64,000 bases of DNA. Source: Diphasiastrum complanatum. Its lineage: Eukaryota > Streptophyta > Lycopodiopsida > Lycopodiales > Lycopodiaceae. Below are positions 36,080 to 48,454 of this stretch, piece after piece; within the stretch, counting starts at the first letter, position 1, and every line of letters begins with the position of its first letter. Where the stretch lies: NCBI GenBank assembly GCA_029204225.1, contig CM055107.1, positions 30,343,410-30,407,409 of the forward strand, read 5' to 3'. The translations under genes and the position numbers were made by a program. The notes beneath the pieces were generated by a model. It worked only from the letters and a program-made list of their open reading frames with translations, was not told where the DNA came from and made no database searches.

Positions 36080-36330
36080 AGGCCTCTGCCACATGGCAAA
36101 CCGTGAAGGCTTGGGGTTTGCCATGTGACAAGCCACATAGGCCTACCATTCATAGGCTTGTGTAGCGGGCCATATATGCATGTCATAGACATGCTATCTG
36201 CCAAGCTTGTCGCAGGTTGCCACATGGCAAGCCGCATAGGTCGGACACATGGCAAATTATGCAGACTTGAGGTTGCCATGTGGCACCCACGTAGGCATAT
36301 CATAGGCTTGCATGGCGAACCAACCAGACT
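36080..36330. repeat. Imperfect ~150-bp repeats with GCCACATGGC palindromes
   Basis: A unit with CCACATGGCAAACC, TTTGCCATGTG, then 'taccattcataggcttg' starts near 36094. It recurs near 36245 as ACACATGGCAAATT, TTGCCATGTGGCA, 'tatcataggcttg'. A further GCCACATGGC lies between them. The whole block is a diverged satellite-like array. Confidence 0.7.
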
Positions 36331-37039
36331 CTACCACATAGACTTGAGTGGGCGCAGGGCCTTGTTTTTGCTCGTTGGCCGGTCTGCGACTCGTCGATCT
36401 TTTGATATTGGCGTTCCCAATAAATGTGGATTCTGAAACTCTTTCTTGATTAATTGTCAACGCTCCATATTGTAGCTTGGTAGCTCAATTCCTTCACTTG
36501 ATATCCATTAGGCATTTTTGGCATCTGAAATCCGTTAGAAGAATCTTCTACCATGCCCCCACTATGATTTTGGTGACAGTCCCTTGGCACCTGCGGATGT
36601 CTTGGCATTGGCGTGTGTGGCAATGTTAGGCCGTTGCGAAAGAAGATGAAAAGTGGGTATAGACAAGAGGGGGAATAGAATCGGCGAAAAGCGAAGATAA
36701 GGACAATCTTTTGGCAAAAAAATTGAGGTTGAGAGGGGGAAAAACAAAGAAAGCGTTTGTACAAATAGATAAAAGAAAAATAAATAAATAAAAATACGAA
36801 AGAGAAATTGAATTAACGTGAAAAACAAGAAAGAATACAGTGAGTCTGTTGATACTTTTTCTAGACTTCTTTTCTTGTCTCTTTATTTATTATTATTATT
36901 TTTTGAATAAATATCAGGTGGTGAGATGTGCTTCATAGAGCCCGCTCTAGTTGTTTGCCCTTTGCGTCTTCGGCATCGCGGGCCTTTCGATGGGTGTCAA
37001 CAACTACGTGGATGAAACAGACCACAATGTGCTGCGTGT
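36331..37039. other. No supported gene
   Basis: The minus strand has 88-104-codon frames without domains. A purine-rich stretch on the plus strand (36640-36840) gives their pyrimidine-rich codons. It may be leader or LTR sequence of a decayed element, but I found no partner repeat. Confidence 0.4.
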
Positions 37040-37840
37040 TATGGATTGCGAAATGAATTTTGGACAAAAGTAATCGCAACAACCTATTACATTCAGAATT
37101 ATTGCAGTACTAAGGCCGTCTACAAGAAGACCCCTGAAGGTACAAAGCCATCCACAGACCACCTACCAATATTTGGATGTGTATGCTATGCTCAAGTCCC
37201 CCGTCAAACCTAAGAAAGAATTCGACTGGAGCAACATCAAGGCAATATTTCTTGGATATCCATCAGATCATAAGGCCAATAAGGTCTACAATCCAGAATC
37301 TGGTAAGACATGTATTAGTAAAGATGTAGTCTTCATAGAAGACAAATTTCATGATTTCAGAATGAAAAAACATAAATTTATTTCTAGTTCAAACACCAAA
37401 CTATTGACAGCCAATATCGAAGACAACCTTGTCTCGATTTCTTCCACTTATGCACCTTATTATTATTATTCTGATTCAGATTATGATGAACAACCGAATG
37501 TTCAAAGATCCGCTCGAATGATCCATCCACCAGAGAGGTATACACATCAAGCTTTTTGAACAGTAGTTTAGAAGCCACTCACTTTCATGATGCACTATCA
37601 AATGTAGATTCTGACAAGCGAAAAATAACGATTGATAGTGAATACAATTCACTCATCAAGAACCAAACCTGGTCTCTTGTCAAACCACTAAGCAAAAGAA
37701 AGGTCATCTACTATACATGGATCTTCAAAATAAAGTATAATTTTGATGGATCTGTTTAAAAATGGAAGGCAAGACTTGTAGCCAAAGGCTACTCACAAGT
37801 ACCAGGTATTGACTATACAAAGACCTTTTAGTCATGTTGT
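37040..37840 (+). pseudogene. Ty1/copia fragment: integrase C-terminus to RT start
   Basis: Pieces in adjacent frames read FWTKVIATTYYIQNYCSTKA, FLGYPSDHKANKVYNPESGK, SKDVVFIEDKFHDF, RSARMIHPPERYTHQAF, then the RT start (SEYNSLIKNQTWSLVKP, YYTWIFKIKYNFDGSV, ARLVAKGYSQVPGIDYTKTF). A stop interrupts at GSV/KW and the RT ends after TKTF. It is followed by non-coding sequence and an opposite-strand gypsy piece. No LTRs. Confidence 0.85.
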
Positions 37841-38059
37841 CAAACTTGTATCTATTTGAGTAAATTTGTCAAAATTTGTCAATGTTCTGATTGCATCTCT
37901 ATTTTTCTTCCTAATTTTGATATACTGTACGTGTGTGGATTTGTCGCATGTTGATTTTGATGATGTTTCTGACATACATGAGGGATTTATAGTTGTTTTG
38001 AGTGGTCATATGCTTTTGCTCTGACTGTTGGATTATAAATTAGTGAGTTTGGTTGATAA

Positions 38060-39560
38060 TTTCGAAACTAAATTTTAAATGAAAATTTCGTAATAGACAA
38101 TTTCTAGTTAATGTTGGGTGCTTTGCATGTCGTATGGACATTAAGGTGGTAATCATTAGAATATCCTTTCCAATGAACCAGATGCTCAATAACATCCTGA
38201 TTTCGCAATCGCTTGGATCTAGTATCAAGAATCTTTTCAGCTTCTAAAGGAATCCTCTCAGATAAGTCTTCAAACAAATCTAGATTAGTACCAGAACCAA
38301 CATGATCTCCCTCATGTAAACTCATCTTCAGACGACTTACATGAAACACAGGATGAGCCTTGGTTCCCTCTGGTAATTCTAATTGGTAAGCTAAAGACCC
38401 AATCTTTTTCAAGATTCTATAAGGTCCACTGTACCTAGCAGACAGTTTGTAATGCTTCCTAGTATGCATTACCTTAGAATCCTTCGGAACTCTGAGATAC
38501 ACCCAATCTCCAACTTGAAACTCCTAAGGCGATCTTTTTATATTAGCAAAATGTCTTACCCGATCTTGGGCACTTAGAACATTTTCACGTGCTAACTGTA
38601 ACATTTCTTGCATTTCACCCAAGAAATCTGCTACTTTATGAACATTAATCGACTCAGTTTCAACCGTTATCGGAGATCTAGATTGAAATCCATACACAAG
38701 CATAAACAGACTATACCCAGTAGCCGAATGCTTACTACTGTTATAAGCAAACTCAATCAATAGAAGATACTTTTCCCACTGAGATTGCCTAAGTGAAAAG
38801 TATGCACGAAGCATTTTTTCCATCGTCTGATTAGTCCTCTTAGTTTGACCATCGGATTTCGGATGATCAGTTGAACCCATGCTCAAAGACGTCTCAAGCT
38901 TTTCAAAAACTGTTGTTCAAAATCTTAGGATCCCGATCACTAACAATGTTAGATGGCAATCCATATAGCTTGAACAAACATTCAACAAACACTTGAGCTA
39001 AATCAGATGCTTTAATTGTAGTCTTTACCGGAATAAACGTAGCCAATTTTATTAACCGATCAACTATGACCCAAATTGCATCATTCTATTTATTCATCCT
39101 CGGTAAACCAACTACAAAGTCCATCGAAATACTATCCCATCGTTTAGAAGGAATATCCAATGGATGCAGTAGTCCACCAACCTTTAAGCGCTTTGCTTTA
39201 TTCCGCTAGCACTGATCACAGTTCAACACATAAGATTCTACGAAAGGTTTCAACTTTGGCCAAAAAATTCCCTTTGTACCAAATCTAGAGTACGATGTGT
39301 ACCTGAATGCCCAGCACAAGGTGCGTCACGACATTCAAATAAAATTTTCTTTTGTAATACATCCACCCCTGGTACACACACTTTTCCCCTTCAGAACAAA
39401 ATCCCATTCCAAATGGAAAGAACATCCTCTACCTTCTTATCTTTCACAACCAACTGATCACCTTGCGAATCAGTTCCTGATTAAAAGCCATTCAAAACCC
39501 TTTGCCATATAGGTCCAAAATGAGAATCTTGTTCTCATCACAAGATTTAAACCTAGAAAA
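38060..39560 (-). pseudogene. Ty3/gypsy chromovirus fragment: integrase and chromodomain
   Basis: Read on the minus strand: an HHCC/H2C2 region (CAGHSGTH; NCDQC), then the integrase core (WDSISMDFVVGLPRMNK, LYGLPSNIVSDRDPKIL, STDHPKSDGQTKRTNQTMEK), FAYNSSKHSATGYSLFMLVY, the C-terminal YSGPYRILKKIGSLAYQLEL with HPVFHVSRLK, and a chromodomain (LEAEKILDTRSKRL...HLVHWKGYSND). The chromodomain is cut short after WKGY. The third catalytic residue of the integrase, normally Glu in GQTERxN, is Lys (GQTKRTN). Stops and frameshifts are present. No LTRs. Confidence 0.88.
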
Positions 39561-39599
39561 TTTATGGAAGATCCCTCTCCTTTTAAGTAAAATTAAAAT

Positions 39600-41260
39600 G
39601 GGAAGGAGGGAAGCAGTACGAGATTATATTGAACAAGTTAAACATCTGAGTGTGATCCCAATCTAATCAATGACGATGCTTTAATTATGTGATTTTTAGC
39701 AGCTCTACCTAAATAGATTAGACACAAGCTGAAACGCCATACTGAATACGCTATGATACAAAGCGCTGTGGACGATGCAATTCGTGAAGAAGATGAAGAT
39801 TCTGATGACGAATCAAATGTTGGAATGTTGTCATATACTGCAGGGCCAACCAGGACAACATCCACCACCATTGCATCAACAAAGATCAATGCTACTGCAG
39901 AGAAGATGATCGACGAGTTCGAGAAACTTGGTCAAAAGTAGTAGATGCAGCTGGAAAAAATACAGTCTCAACTCGATGAAAAACTAAAAGCCTTGGAAGA
40001 ATTCCATGGTAAAGCAAACAAAGAACCTGAAAAGTTTGCAAAGGCTTTTCCTAGCTGGAAAAATGTCTGGTGTTCAATTTGTGCGGGCAATCACACTATG
40101 AATGAATATCCAACTTTGAAACAACGAATGACGAATACTATTTGTCATTAGTGTAATTCTACAGGACATGAAACAGCCTTTTGCTCATTTAATCCTCAGA
40201 TTATCCAACAAAGGTATGCTAAGCTTTAGTATTTAGAACCTACTTATTCAAAGGAACCTAACGAAAAGCCTTTCAATTTTGTCTTTGGATTTTCAAAACG
40301 ACTAGCTTTGCCAGCTCCAACGGGATAGAGTGCTTCTCTTGTTAATCTAATGGAACCAGAACCTTATCATGGTAATGAGCAATGAAACCATAGCAATGAT
40401 CACGAGAGTGGTCGTTCAGAGCAGTATGCTATCTATGTTGCCGCGCAACAACAAGCAACTACACAATGGACCAAAGTGCCACTTGGTTGTTTTGCATGCA
40501 AAGAGAACCACAGAGTTGCTGAATGTCCAAACAAAAGGAAGTTTATACTATTATGTAGGGAATGTGGTTATGGACACTGTTATAAAGAATGTTCTGCAAG
40601 ACCCAAACCACCACCGGTTACTGCTCTAGTGGTTATGATTACAATCAAGAAAAGGCCAGTAGTTCAATCTGAACCAATTGTACCTTTGATGGTTCTTACC
40701 AAAGCTCAAAAACAAAAAAAAAGTTCTAGTACCTGCTGAATCTGCACCAACTACAGATATACCTACTGCATCCGGGGTGTATCCGAATCTCAAAGTAGAA
40801 AAGAAAAGATATCAAGATATGAGACAATGGATTAAACAATTTCAAGAATAAGAAGCCCAAGAAGCCACTAAAGTACTAGCCGAAATCCATTCTTCCTCTA
40901 TGCCATAAGCAAATCAAAGATTAGATGTTAATACACAGTTCCATCATTATGAAGAACCCTTCAAGATGACAGAACCATAAGAGCCGCAAACAGAAATGAT
41001 TGTAAATATTCTGTCTAGCAAGATGGATATTACACTAGGAGAATTTCTTAAGCTGGTGCCTAAATCAAAAGAAGTATTAGCAGAAAGATTGACTCAAATG
41101 GAATCACAAGTTTGTCAAAAGCAACTTTTTTGTGCCGAGTTTGAAAAACTGAATGAAGTACTCAATGTAGGAATAGCCTGGAAAAGTGAACAGAAAAACA
41201 TCACCCTGCCGATACAACATAGACAGTTTGGTAAACAAATAGTCGTGATTGATGGAGGTT
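39600..41260 (+). pseudogene. Gypsy-1 gag with multiple zinc knuckles, and protease N-terminus
   Basis: A degenerate plus-strand polyprotein. A gag portion (about 39600-39940) is followed by zinc-knuckle-like motifs: CSICAGNHTMNEYP, CNSTGHETAFC, CFACKENHRVAECP and CRECGYGHCYKEC, separated by stops. The frame 40996-41361 continues to the start of an aspartic protease, QIVVIDGG. There it is cut at 41260 by Gypsy-2, and the rest of the active-site loop lies at 49718. No LTR for Gypsy-1 was recognised to the left. Confidence 0.8.
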
Positions 41261-42443
41261 TGTCGTACTATACCAACAAGATTAATATAGATTTTGTAGC
41301 TAATAGTGTCGTTCCCACAGAGGACAGCGTTAGAAAGTTATGTTTTTGGTACAATCTATGACAAGTGGTTTCGAGTGTTATTCTAGTTGTCGACAGACAT
41401 TAAAAAGTAACCAGTATCATTTATATTTGGGTGTGTTGTGTTGATAATTTTTAGAACAACAATCTGGCCTCTATCAAATCGAATGAAACGCTTTCTACAG
41501 ATGAGATATTATCATAGTAGTACAACAATACTACACTCTGGTTGATTAAGGCGTCAACAGAGAGTGAGAAATGTTCGATGTATTTGCAATTGTATAGACA
41601 ATTAATTAATCGCGTTCGCAAACTGTTCGTTTCTAGACAGAAGTCCTCAACAACTAAAGTCCAGATTAATGGTTAAAGAACATGAATGGTTTTAGAGCAC
41701 GTTAGAAACTTATGTCAGTGACAATCAGGAAAACAGATCAAAGACTCAATTCTTCAGACATGGACTGTCATCTCATATGTATACACACAATTTTACTCAA
41801 TGATCATGCTAGACTGTACCAAAGATAGTCGTTATTCGAGTGCCGAAAAGAAAGTATTCGCGACAGACGAATAAGATGGTTTTAAAACAGTTCTTTAGGG
41901 CATGCTTTACGGATACACAACAAACGACTGTAATGCACTAGAGAGTCTGTTTGATCAGAGAGTAATTCATGTAATGCATTAGATATTGTTAGCAGACTCA
42001 AGATCACTCACACTCAACAGTGCGGAGAACAAAGATAAGAGAGAATAACTCACAGAACTCTATTCACTTCTTCAATCTCTTACATATGCATAAACTCTTC
42101 TCTCTCGATGCTCGAGACTGAAGTGTGAGATCTATATATGTTCTACGGGGTCAATTATACCATGAAAGGTATATTTAACTAAGAGTTAAACTTACTCTAG
42201 TTTAACATGTCTTTTCATATCTAGTCGTTTCGTGTGGACGACCTAGTAAAGGTTATCCAAGGCAATGTCTTCCTATTAAAGGTCTTGTCCTTAATTACAA
42301 GGCAAGTACTTAGGAGATATATTCCCGAAAAATGACTTAGGCCTCTTCATGATTTATACTTAACCAGCTCATATCTTCATTTTCGAGTATATCATGCCAT
42401 ATTTATGTTGATATTCAATTTTAAACAATAAGGTGGCATCACA
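41261..42443 (-). repeat. Gypsy-2 3' LTR
   Basis: 1183 bp. On the plus strand it starts TGTCGTACTATACCAACAAG and ends GGTGGCATCACA. It aligns along its whole length with 48455-49717, which carries an extra ~80 bp near 49345-49425. Confidence 0.93.
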
Positions 42444-42458
42444 TATATCTCCTTCCTC
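42444..42458 (-). promoter_or_regulatory. Gypsy-2 polypurine tract
   Basis: GAGGAAGGAGATATA on the minus strand directly precedes the 3' LTR (which starts TGTGATGCC in that sense). Confidence 0.75.
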
Positions 42459-42736
42459 AAATGTGAAACGTCCTTGTGAACATAACATCTTCTTTTTGAG
42501 GATTATTCGCGAAACATTCTGTTCTTCAGATTTTCATTAAGGCAAAAAGATATTTCTTCGTATATTGCGTCCTTTAGATATTTCTTCATCTTAGAGAATA
42601 TGTATCTTGTTGTGTTGTTTTGAGTTGATCTTTGAATTGTTGATGAAAACTAGAATCAAACTTCAAAACATCTTTAAACTTAAAAAATGCAGCATCCCAT
42701 AGAAACATCAGCACAACAAAGGCATGAATGAATGTT

Positions 42737-44150
42737 TTATGAACGATTCAATTCTTCATATGATTTCTGAGCAAACTCCAAGTTTTGTTGAGCTTCGATC
42801 AACAGCAAGTCTTCATTTGATTTTGTGTAACTGCCAACTGGTAAGTTGCCGAATTCTTCTAACTTGACCGGGAGCAATGTTCCATCGAACAACTCTTGAG
42901 TTAATTTTGTATCTTTGTCTGAATCACTACGAAGAGTGACTTCTTTACAGAGCTGAAAATCTAATAAAAGAGCTTTTAGCATAAAGATTTTGAACAAAAA
43001 ATAATGTCTTTGCCGCAAAAGTACCAAACTGCCAAAATGAATATGTACATAACTGCTTGTAGCGAAATGACTTCCTTCTGTCTTGCAAATTGTGTCGAAT
43101 TTCCGCAAAATAATCTACAAGATTTCGCTCCCAATCCACATGAAGGCTAAATAGTTCTAGATAAGCCATATTTATATTAATCAGCAACCCGGCATCGTCG
43201 AATTCGCCTAGATCCACAACAGCTTGTGGTTTGTACAGCTGAAACTACGACTTTCGCTTTCAAAAATGTCGCTTATTGTCTTTGTTTCGCAAAACTTGAA
43301 ACTCTTTGATTCGAATATATTCTAGAGCATACATAGCCGAAGAGCCTATGTATAGCTCTGCTGATCCGAAAGGCACGACCTGGAACTTACCCTGGATTAT
43401 GCCCCAACAGATACATCCTTTTTGTTCGATAGAGAGCTGGGCCGATAACCAGAGAAAGTCGTACTTCTCCCAAGGTCACTTCCATTCGTCGAAGGCGATG
43501 CCTACTGCGCCTGGTAGCATCATGTAATCCACACGCCATTGCAATTCAACATTAAATGCATATGGACACCATTTCCAGAAGCGTTCAGCAAATGCATGGA
43601 ATCTGTCAGCACATACCTTCGACTGATTGCATCATGTTCGCTTTGGCTGTGTGGATGCAGTTGCCAAGTCCTGAGTTTGCAACTCAGCAGCCAGCTTCTG
43701 ATCTTCCAATTGTTGCTTGAGATTCGACAGCTCTTGCTCAAGCTTGTCGATATTCACGACAGCCTCCAAATATCGAGGATGGTCTGAGACTCCGAAACAA
43801 GATGGCATAGCTTGAAGTTGCTATGTGAGGTCATCAATGCGAAGCAGGTCCTGAAGATATTTGTCGTGTGAATCAGGCCCGCTACAAGATGAGGTGGCTT
43901 CACTCGAGAGCTCCTGCAACTCAGCCAACTCTTCCTCGACAAGTGCCTTCGCATCCTCGAGCGGTTGCAAGAACTCGACTCGAAAATTTTTGAGCATCTG
44001 GCCTTGGAGCTGGTTTAGCTTCGTGAGGTCTATTGTGACTGACCCTGCATTGGTGCACACACAGAGAGAAGCTTCTGTTTCTTGTCATTCGCTCCTCCTG
44101 CAAATATTTCTGGAGGGCGACGTTATGTTGATTCGCAGCCAAAAGTTGTT
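42737..44150 (-). pseudogene. Gypsy-2 accessory ORF (coiled-coil and C-terminal domain), broken
   Basis: Minus-strand frames. A coiled-coil stretch (LAANQHNVALQKYLQEERM) leads into VTIDLTKLNQLQGQMLKN and EFLQPLEDAKALVEEELAEL. The latter matches ELLQPLYEEKNRFEEELIDL in the Gypsy-3 accessory ORF. A second coil (DKLEQELSNLKQQLEDQKLA) follows, then a globular part rich in aromatic residues (RFHAFAERFWKWCPYAFNVE, LPGAVGIAFDEWK, CICWGIIQGKFQVVPFGSAE, MAYLELFSLHVDWERNLVDY). Stops and frameshifts occur. It lies where env-like or other extra ORFs occur in some plant gypsy lineages, between integrase and the 3' LTR. Function unknown. Confidence 0.75.
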
Positions 44151-47100
44151 GCTTCTAAGAATCATGACACCAGTTTTACCTCAGTAGAATCTTCTTATGC
44201 CTTACATGTTTTGTCTAATGAATATGACATTCAAATGCAATATTTTGAATGTTATGAGAATGCTGACGAAGAAGAATTTTTCGATGCCTGCAACGCTGAA
44301 GTGGATGTTTCGTATGAAGAAATTATAGTTGCAGACATGAACTTGAAAGAGTTTGACGATTCAAGTGACGAATCTGAACACGAATTTGGTAACAAGAACC
44401 AGGTTGACGACAAGAAAACATCCATGGAGTCAACCATGCGCAAAATTCATGCCCATACCAAGGCCAGTATGACATAAGGTATCATTTTGCCAGATTCTAC
44501 TAAACTAATTGAACTTGCACCTGGCAGATTTGTGCATGTTTCGAAGTCACTTGGATAATCTGAATTGGCGGAATCTATTGAAGGAGTATCAAGATGTTTT
44601 TGCCTGGTCGCTCGACGATTTGAAGGGTATACCTGCAGAATTCGGAGAGCACCGTATTGATCTTAAGGAAGATGTTGTACCTGCTCGACAGAGACAGTAT
44701 CGTCTCAATCCCAAGTACTCTCTCATGGTTAAGGACGAACTCAACAAGCACCTTAAGGCAGGTATAATCTATCTTGTCTTAAGCAATGAATGGATTTTAC
44801 CCATTGTTGTCGTCCCAAAGAAGAAGACTAGCAAAATACGAATATGCCATGATTTTCACAAACTCAATGCTGCCACAAGGAAGGATCATCGTCCTCTGCC
44901 CTTCACGGATTCCATCTTAGATCAGGTTGCTGGTCAGAAGCGTTACAGTTTCTGTGACGATTTTTCTGGTTACAATCAGGTTGGAGTGCGTAGGAGGATC
45001 GTTGAAAGACTACATTCACTACGGATTGGAGCACTTATGCCTACAACAAAATGCCCTTTGGTCTTTGTAATGCTCTAGCGACTTTTCAGCGAAGCATGAT
45101 GTTAATTTTCGCTGCCTTCCTAAGAACTTTTCTTGAAATATTTATTGATGATTTTTGTGTATATAGTAATATAAAGACGCACCTGCAGAAGCTGAAATTA
45201 ACATTGCAACGGTGTCGAGATACTTGTTTATCTCTTTATCCAGAGAAATGTTTTTTCGGTATGAAAGAAAGAATATTACTTGGACACAGAATATCTAATA
45301 GAGGAATAGAAGTCGACAAAGATAAAGTCGAGCTTATAAAGAATCTCTAGATACCAACCAATTTACGTGAACTAAGAGCTTTCTTAGGACATGTCGGCTA
45401 TTACCGGAGATTTATTCAAAATCATGCTTCTATTGCTACCTCTCTTACACATGTACTGAAGAAACAAGTGAAATTTCTTGTGGATGAATGAACAACAGAA
45501 AGCATTTAAAGAACTTAAGCAAATGTTGATTAATGCTCCTATTTTGAGACCACCCAACTGGGCTATTTTATTTCATAGTTATGTGGATATTTCTGCATTT
45601 GCTATTGGCGTCGGTCTTAGCCAAAAGGACAACCTGAAGAAAGATCATCCCATTTACTATGCGAGTCGACAACTCAGTGCATCAGAGAAGAATTATTCGG
45701 CTACAGAAAGGGAAGCTCTTGGAATGATTTTCACTGTTAAAAAATTTCGGCATTATTTGTTGGGATATGCATTTATTTTTCATGTTGATCACTATGCTCT
45801 TAAGTATCTTGTAAATAAACCAGATCTATCAGGACGAATTGCTCGATAACTTCGCCAAGGAAAGTATCATACAAATGTTGATTATCTATCGTGACTCAGC
45901 ACCGAAAAAATTGAAGAATCTATTAATGATGATTTTCCAGACGAACATCTATTTGAAATTTCATCTACAAATTTGCTATATTCTGATATTATTATTTATC
46001 TCAAAAATCAAATATATCCGGATGGTTATGATTTAAAGCAAAAGACAGTTTTTCAATATAAAGTAGCACCTTATACAATTATTAACAATGTTCTATACAA
46101 GTTTGGTGCTGACCATCAACTACAAAGATGTCTCGAAACTGAAGACATTAAAAAGTCGTTAAAGCCTTGCACTCAGAAGATGCTGGAGGACACTTTGCCC
46201 TAAAGAACACAGTTAATAAGATATTGACTGCCAAGTATTGGTGGCCAACAATGTTCAAGGATGTATCAAACTTTATTTGTTCATGTGATCCATGCCAGAG
46301 ATCTGGTAAGCCTACAAAAGCAATGAATTGGCCGTTGACACCAATCTTGCCTCTTGCACCATTTGAAAAGTGGGGGATTGACTTTGTCGGACCAATCAAA
46401 CCTGTGACCCGACATATGAAATGTCGTTATATTCTAGTTGCAATAGATTATGCTACAAAGAATATTGAAGCAGAGCCGACAAAACGAAACGATGCGAAAA
46501 CTGTCGCGACGTCCTTATTCAAAAGTATAATCACAAGATATGGTTGTCCACTTGAACTAGTAAGTGACCGAGGTACACATTTTCTAAATGACACAATACG
46601 GTTACTGACAACATATTTTCTGATCAAACACAAAAAAACTACACCGTATAATCCAAAAGCAAGCGGGTTGACAGAAAGAGCTAATGAAATTTTATGTAAG
46701 ATCCTGAACAAAATTACTATTGCACATGCAACGGATTGGGATCATAAACTACCATCAGTTCTCTGGGCTTATCGCAACACAGAAAAAATCACGACAAAGC
46801 AGACACCATATTTTCTTACGTATGGTATGCATCCTATTTTGCCAATTGAATTTGAGGTGAAAACTTTTTGTATTCATACTCAACAAACAGATGCAGAATG
46901 TCTAAACGAAAGGTTGACTTATATTGAAGAACTAGCTGAAGCTCGTGTGACTTCACAAAATTTAACAAAGGAAATCCAAGAACAAAGAAAGAAGAAGTAT
47001 GATAGTCATATCAGGAAATGTGATCTGAAAGTTGATGATTTTGAGCTGATATATGACAGTCGACATCAAAAGTTCCCTGGAAAACTCCATATGAGATGGC

Positions 47101-47219
47101 TTGGACCTTATAAAGTCATACAGGTGTTTGACACTAGTTCTGTGCAACTTCAATCACTTGAAGGTAAACTTTTACCTACACATATTGATGGGTCCAGACT
47201 GAAGAAATACTACTTTTGA
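44150..47219 (+). pseudogene. Gypsy-2 inverted pol: RT, RNase H and integrase
   Basis: Plus-strand frames, opposite to the element. The linker (44082-44477, SSYALHVLSNEYDIQ) matches Gypsy-3 (SSYALHIFSEEEDIE). RT (44509-45350): YQDVFAWSLDDLKGIP, PIVVVPKKKTSKIRICHDFH, KDHRPLPFTDSILDQVAG, a frameshift, then MPFGLCNALATFQRSM, FIDDFCVYSN (IDD in place of the usual MDD or VDD) and LLGHRISNRGIEVDK. RNase H (about 45380-45849): FHSYVDISAFAIGVGLSQKD, YYASRQLSASEKNYSATERE, FHVDHYALKYLVNK. Integrase (46167-47219, 350 codons, open): GGHFALKNT, CDPCQRSGKP, catalytic Asp in GIDFVGP, Asp in VSDRGTHFL, Glu in GLTERANEIL, and a C-terminus ending LPTHIDGSRLKKYYF. The integrase frame is intact; RT and RNase H are broken. 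Confidence 0.9.
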
Positions 47220-47690
47220 CCAGAATATTTTTTTTATTATTCTTATTATTTTCTGGTATTTTTCTGGAATTTTTTACGAGTTTTTTTTATCTTTTCTAAT
47301 ATTTTTCGCAACTTTTCTTTTATCTTTTCTAGAAATTTTCGTGAAATTTTTTATAACATTCTAACATTTTTCATAATGTCTCATGAAATTTTCGAGAATT
47401 TTTCTTGACTTCTCTCAATCTTTCAATATAATTTTTAAAGTATTTTCGAGAATTTTTCGTGACACTAAATTTGTTAATCAAATTTTCGTAAATCATTTTC
47501 AAGAATTTTTCTAGAATCTTTTCTAGCATTTTCTCTAGTTTTTCGAGAAATTTTCTAGTATGTTGCTAAAGTTTTCGAGAAATTGTCGTGAGTTTCTGTA
47601 TCATTTTTTTAGGATCCTACGAGAAAGTTTCGCGAAACTTTCTAGAATCTTTCTAGCATATTTTCAAGAATCTCTCAAGAATCTCTCGAC
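47220..47690 (+). repeat. AT-rich post-integrase region with reiterated TTTTCGAGAATTTTTC motif
   Basis: About 470 bp of pyrimidine-rich plus strand. It is made of degenerate copies of TTTTCGAGAATTTTTC / TTTTCTAGAAATTTTC, directly after the integrase stop. It appears to belong to the inverted pol segment. The right inversion breakpoint lies near 47690-47720, where minus-strand gag begins. Confidence 0.7.
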
Positions 47691-48372
47691 CTACTTTTTG
47701 TATTCATCCATTAAAGATGATGGCCATGTGATCATCATTTCGGCACTAGCTATTACTGCTCCTAAGGAGGTCATGTCCCTTTGTCTGCAATACCGATCAA
47801 TCTTTGGTGGTAAACCAACCAAAAACCATTCGATCTTTATATCAACGAGATATACACCGGTTAGTTTTCCTATGAGATTTTTAACCTTTTTTGTATATTT
47901 GCAAAGAGATTCTTTACTCTTCTTCTGAACATTGTTCAGACGTCTGAGAATTTTCGATTTGTAACCGATCTCTCTGAACTGGTTCAGAAACGCATCTTTC
48001 AGCAGGTACCAGGTTCCTACACGGCCTGGTTCCACTTGACTGTACCAGATGCGCGCCTGCTTTCTTAGCAGACCAGGAAAGATTCGTAGTTTGTCTACAT
48101 CAGTGCCTTCGTTATTTGCATTAGTTATTGACTCAAATTGTGAGACATAGCTATCTGCATCTTCGGAAGAAATCCCTTTAAAATAATCGTACTTAATTTT
48201 TGATATAGAAGTGAAACGCAGGAGGACCCTCCATACCAAAGCTAATTAGGAGTTCGAGTAACTGGGCAGTGATTTCGTCTAGATTTCTTCGACTAGTACT
48301 CTCACTTTGTCTTCTTAAAAATTCCTCTCTAAGCTTACGGTATCTTTCTAATCTGGATTCTCTATCTGACAT
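47691..48372 (-). pseudogene. Gypsy-2 gag (truncated)
   Basis: The likely start is the ATG at 48372 on the minus strand (MSDRESRLERYRKLREEF), 52 nt after the primer-binding site. It matches the Gypsy-3 gag start (HLERYRSLRENFFKRLQ). A frameshift lies near 48240. The body reads KIKYDYFKGISSEDADSYVS, FPGLLRKQARIWYSQVEPGR, LLKDAFLNQFREIGYKSKIL and VGLPPKIDRYCRQRDM, typical of a gypsy capsid domain. It ends abruptly at the right breakpoint of the inverted block, so nucleocapsid zinc knuckles and protease are missing. Confidence 0.85.
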
Positions 48373-48424
48373 ACACTCGAGATGGAGATGGATTTGTCAG
48401 ATTTCTTATAACTTTCCTAAACTA

Positions 48425-48442
48425 TCCCCGGCAACGACGCCA
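48425..48442 (-). promoter_or_regulatory. Gypsy-2 primer-binding site
   Basis: TGGCGTCGTTGCCGGGGA on the minus strand, close to the TGGCGCCGTTGCCGGGGA primer site of Athila/Tat-type plant gypsy elements. It lies 12 nt inside the 5' LTR, the same spacing as in Gypsy-3. Confidence 0.9.
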
Positions 48443-48454
48443 AAAATTAGTATA

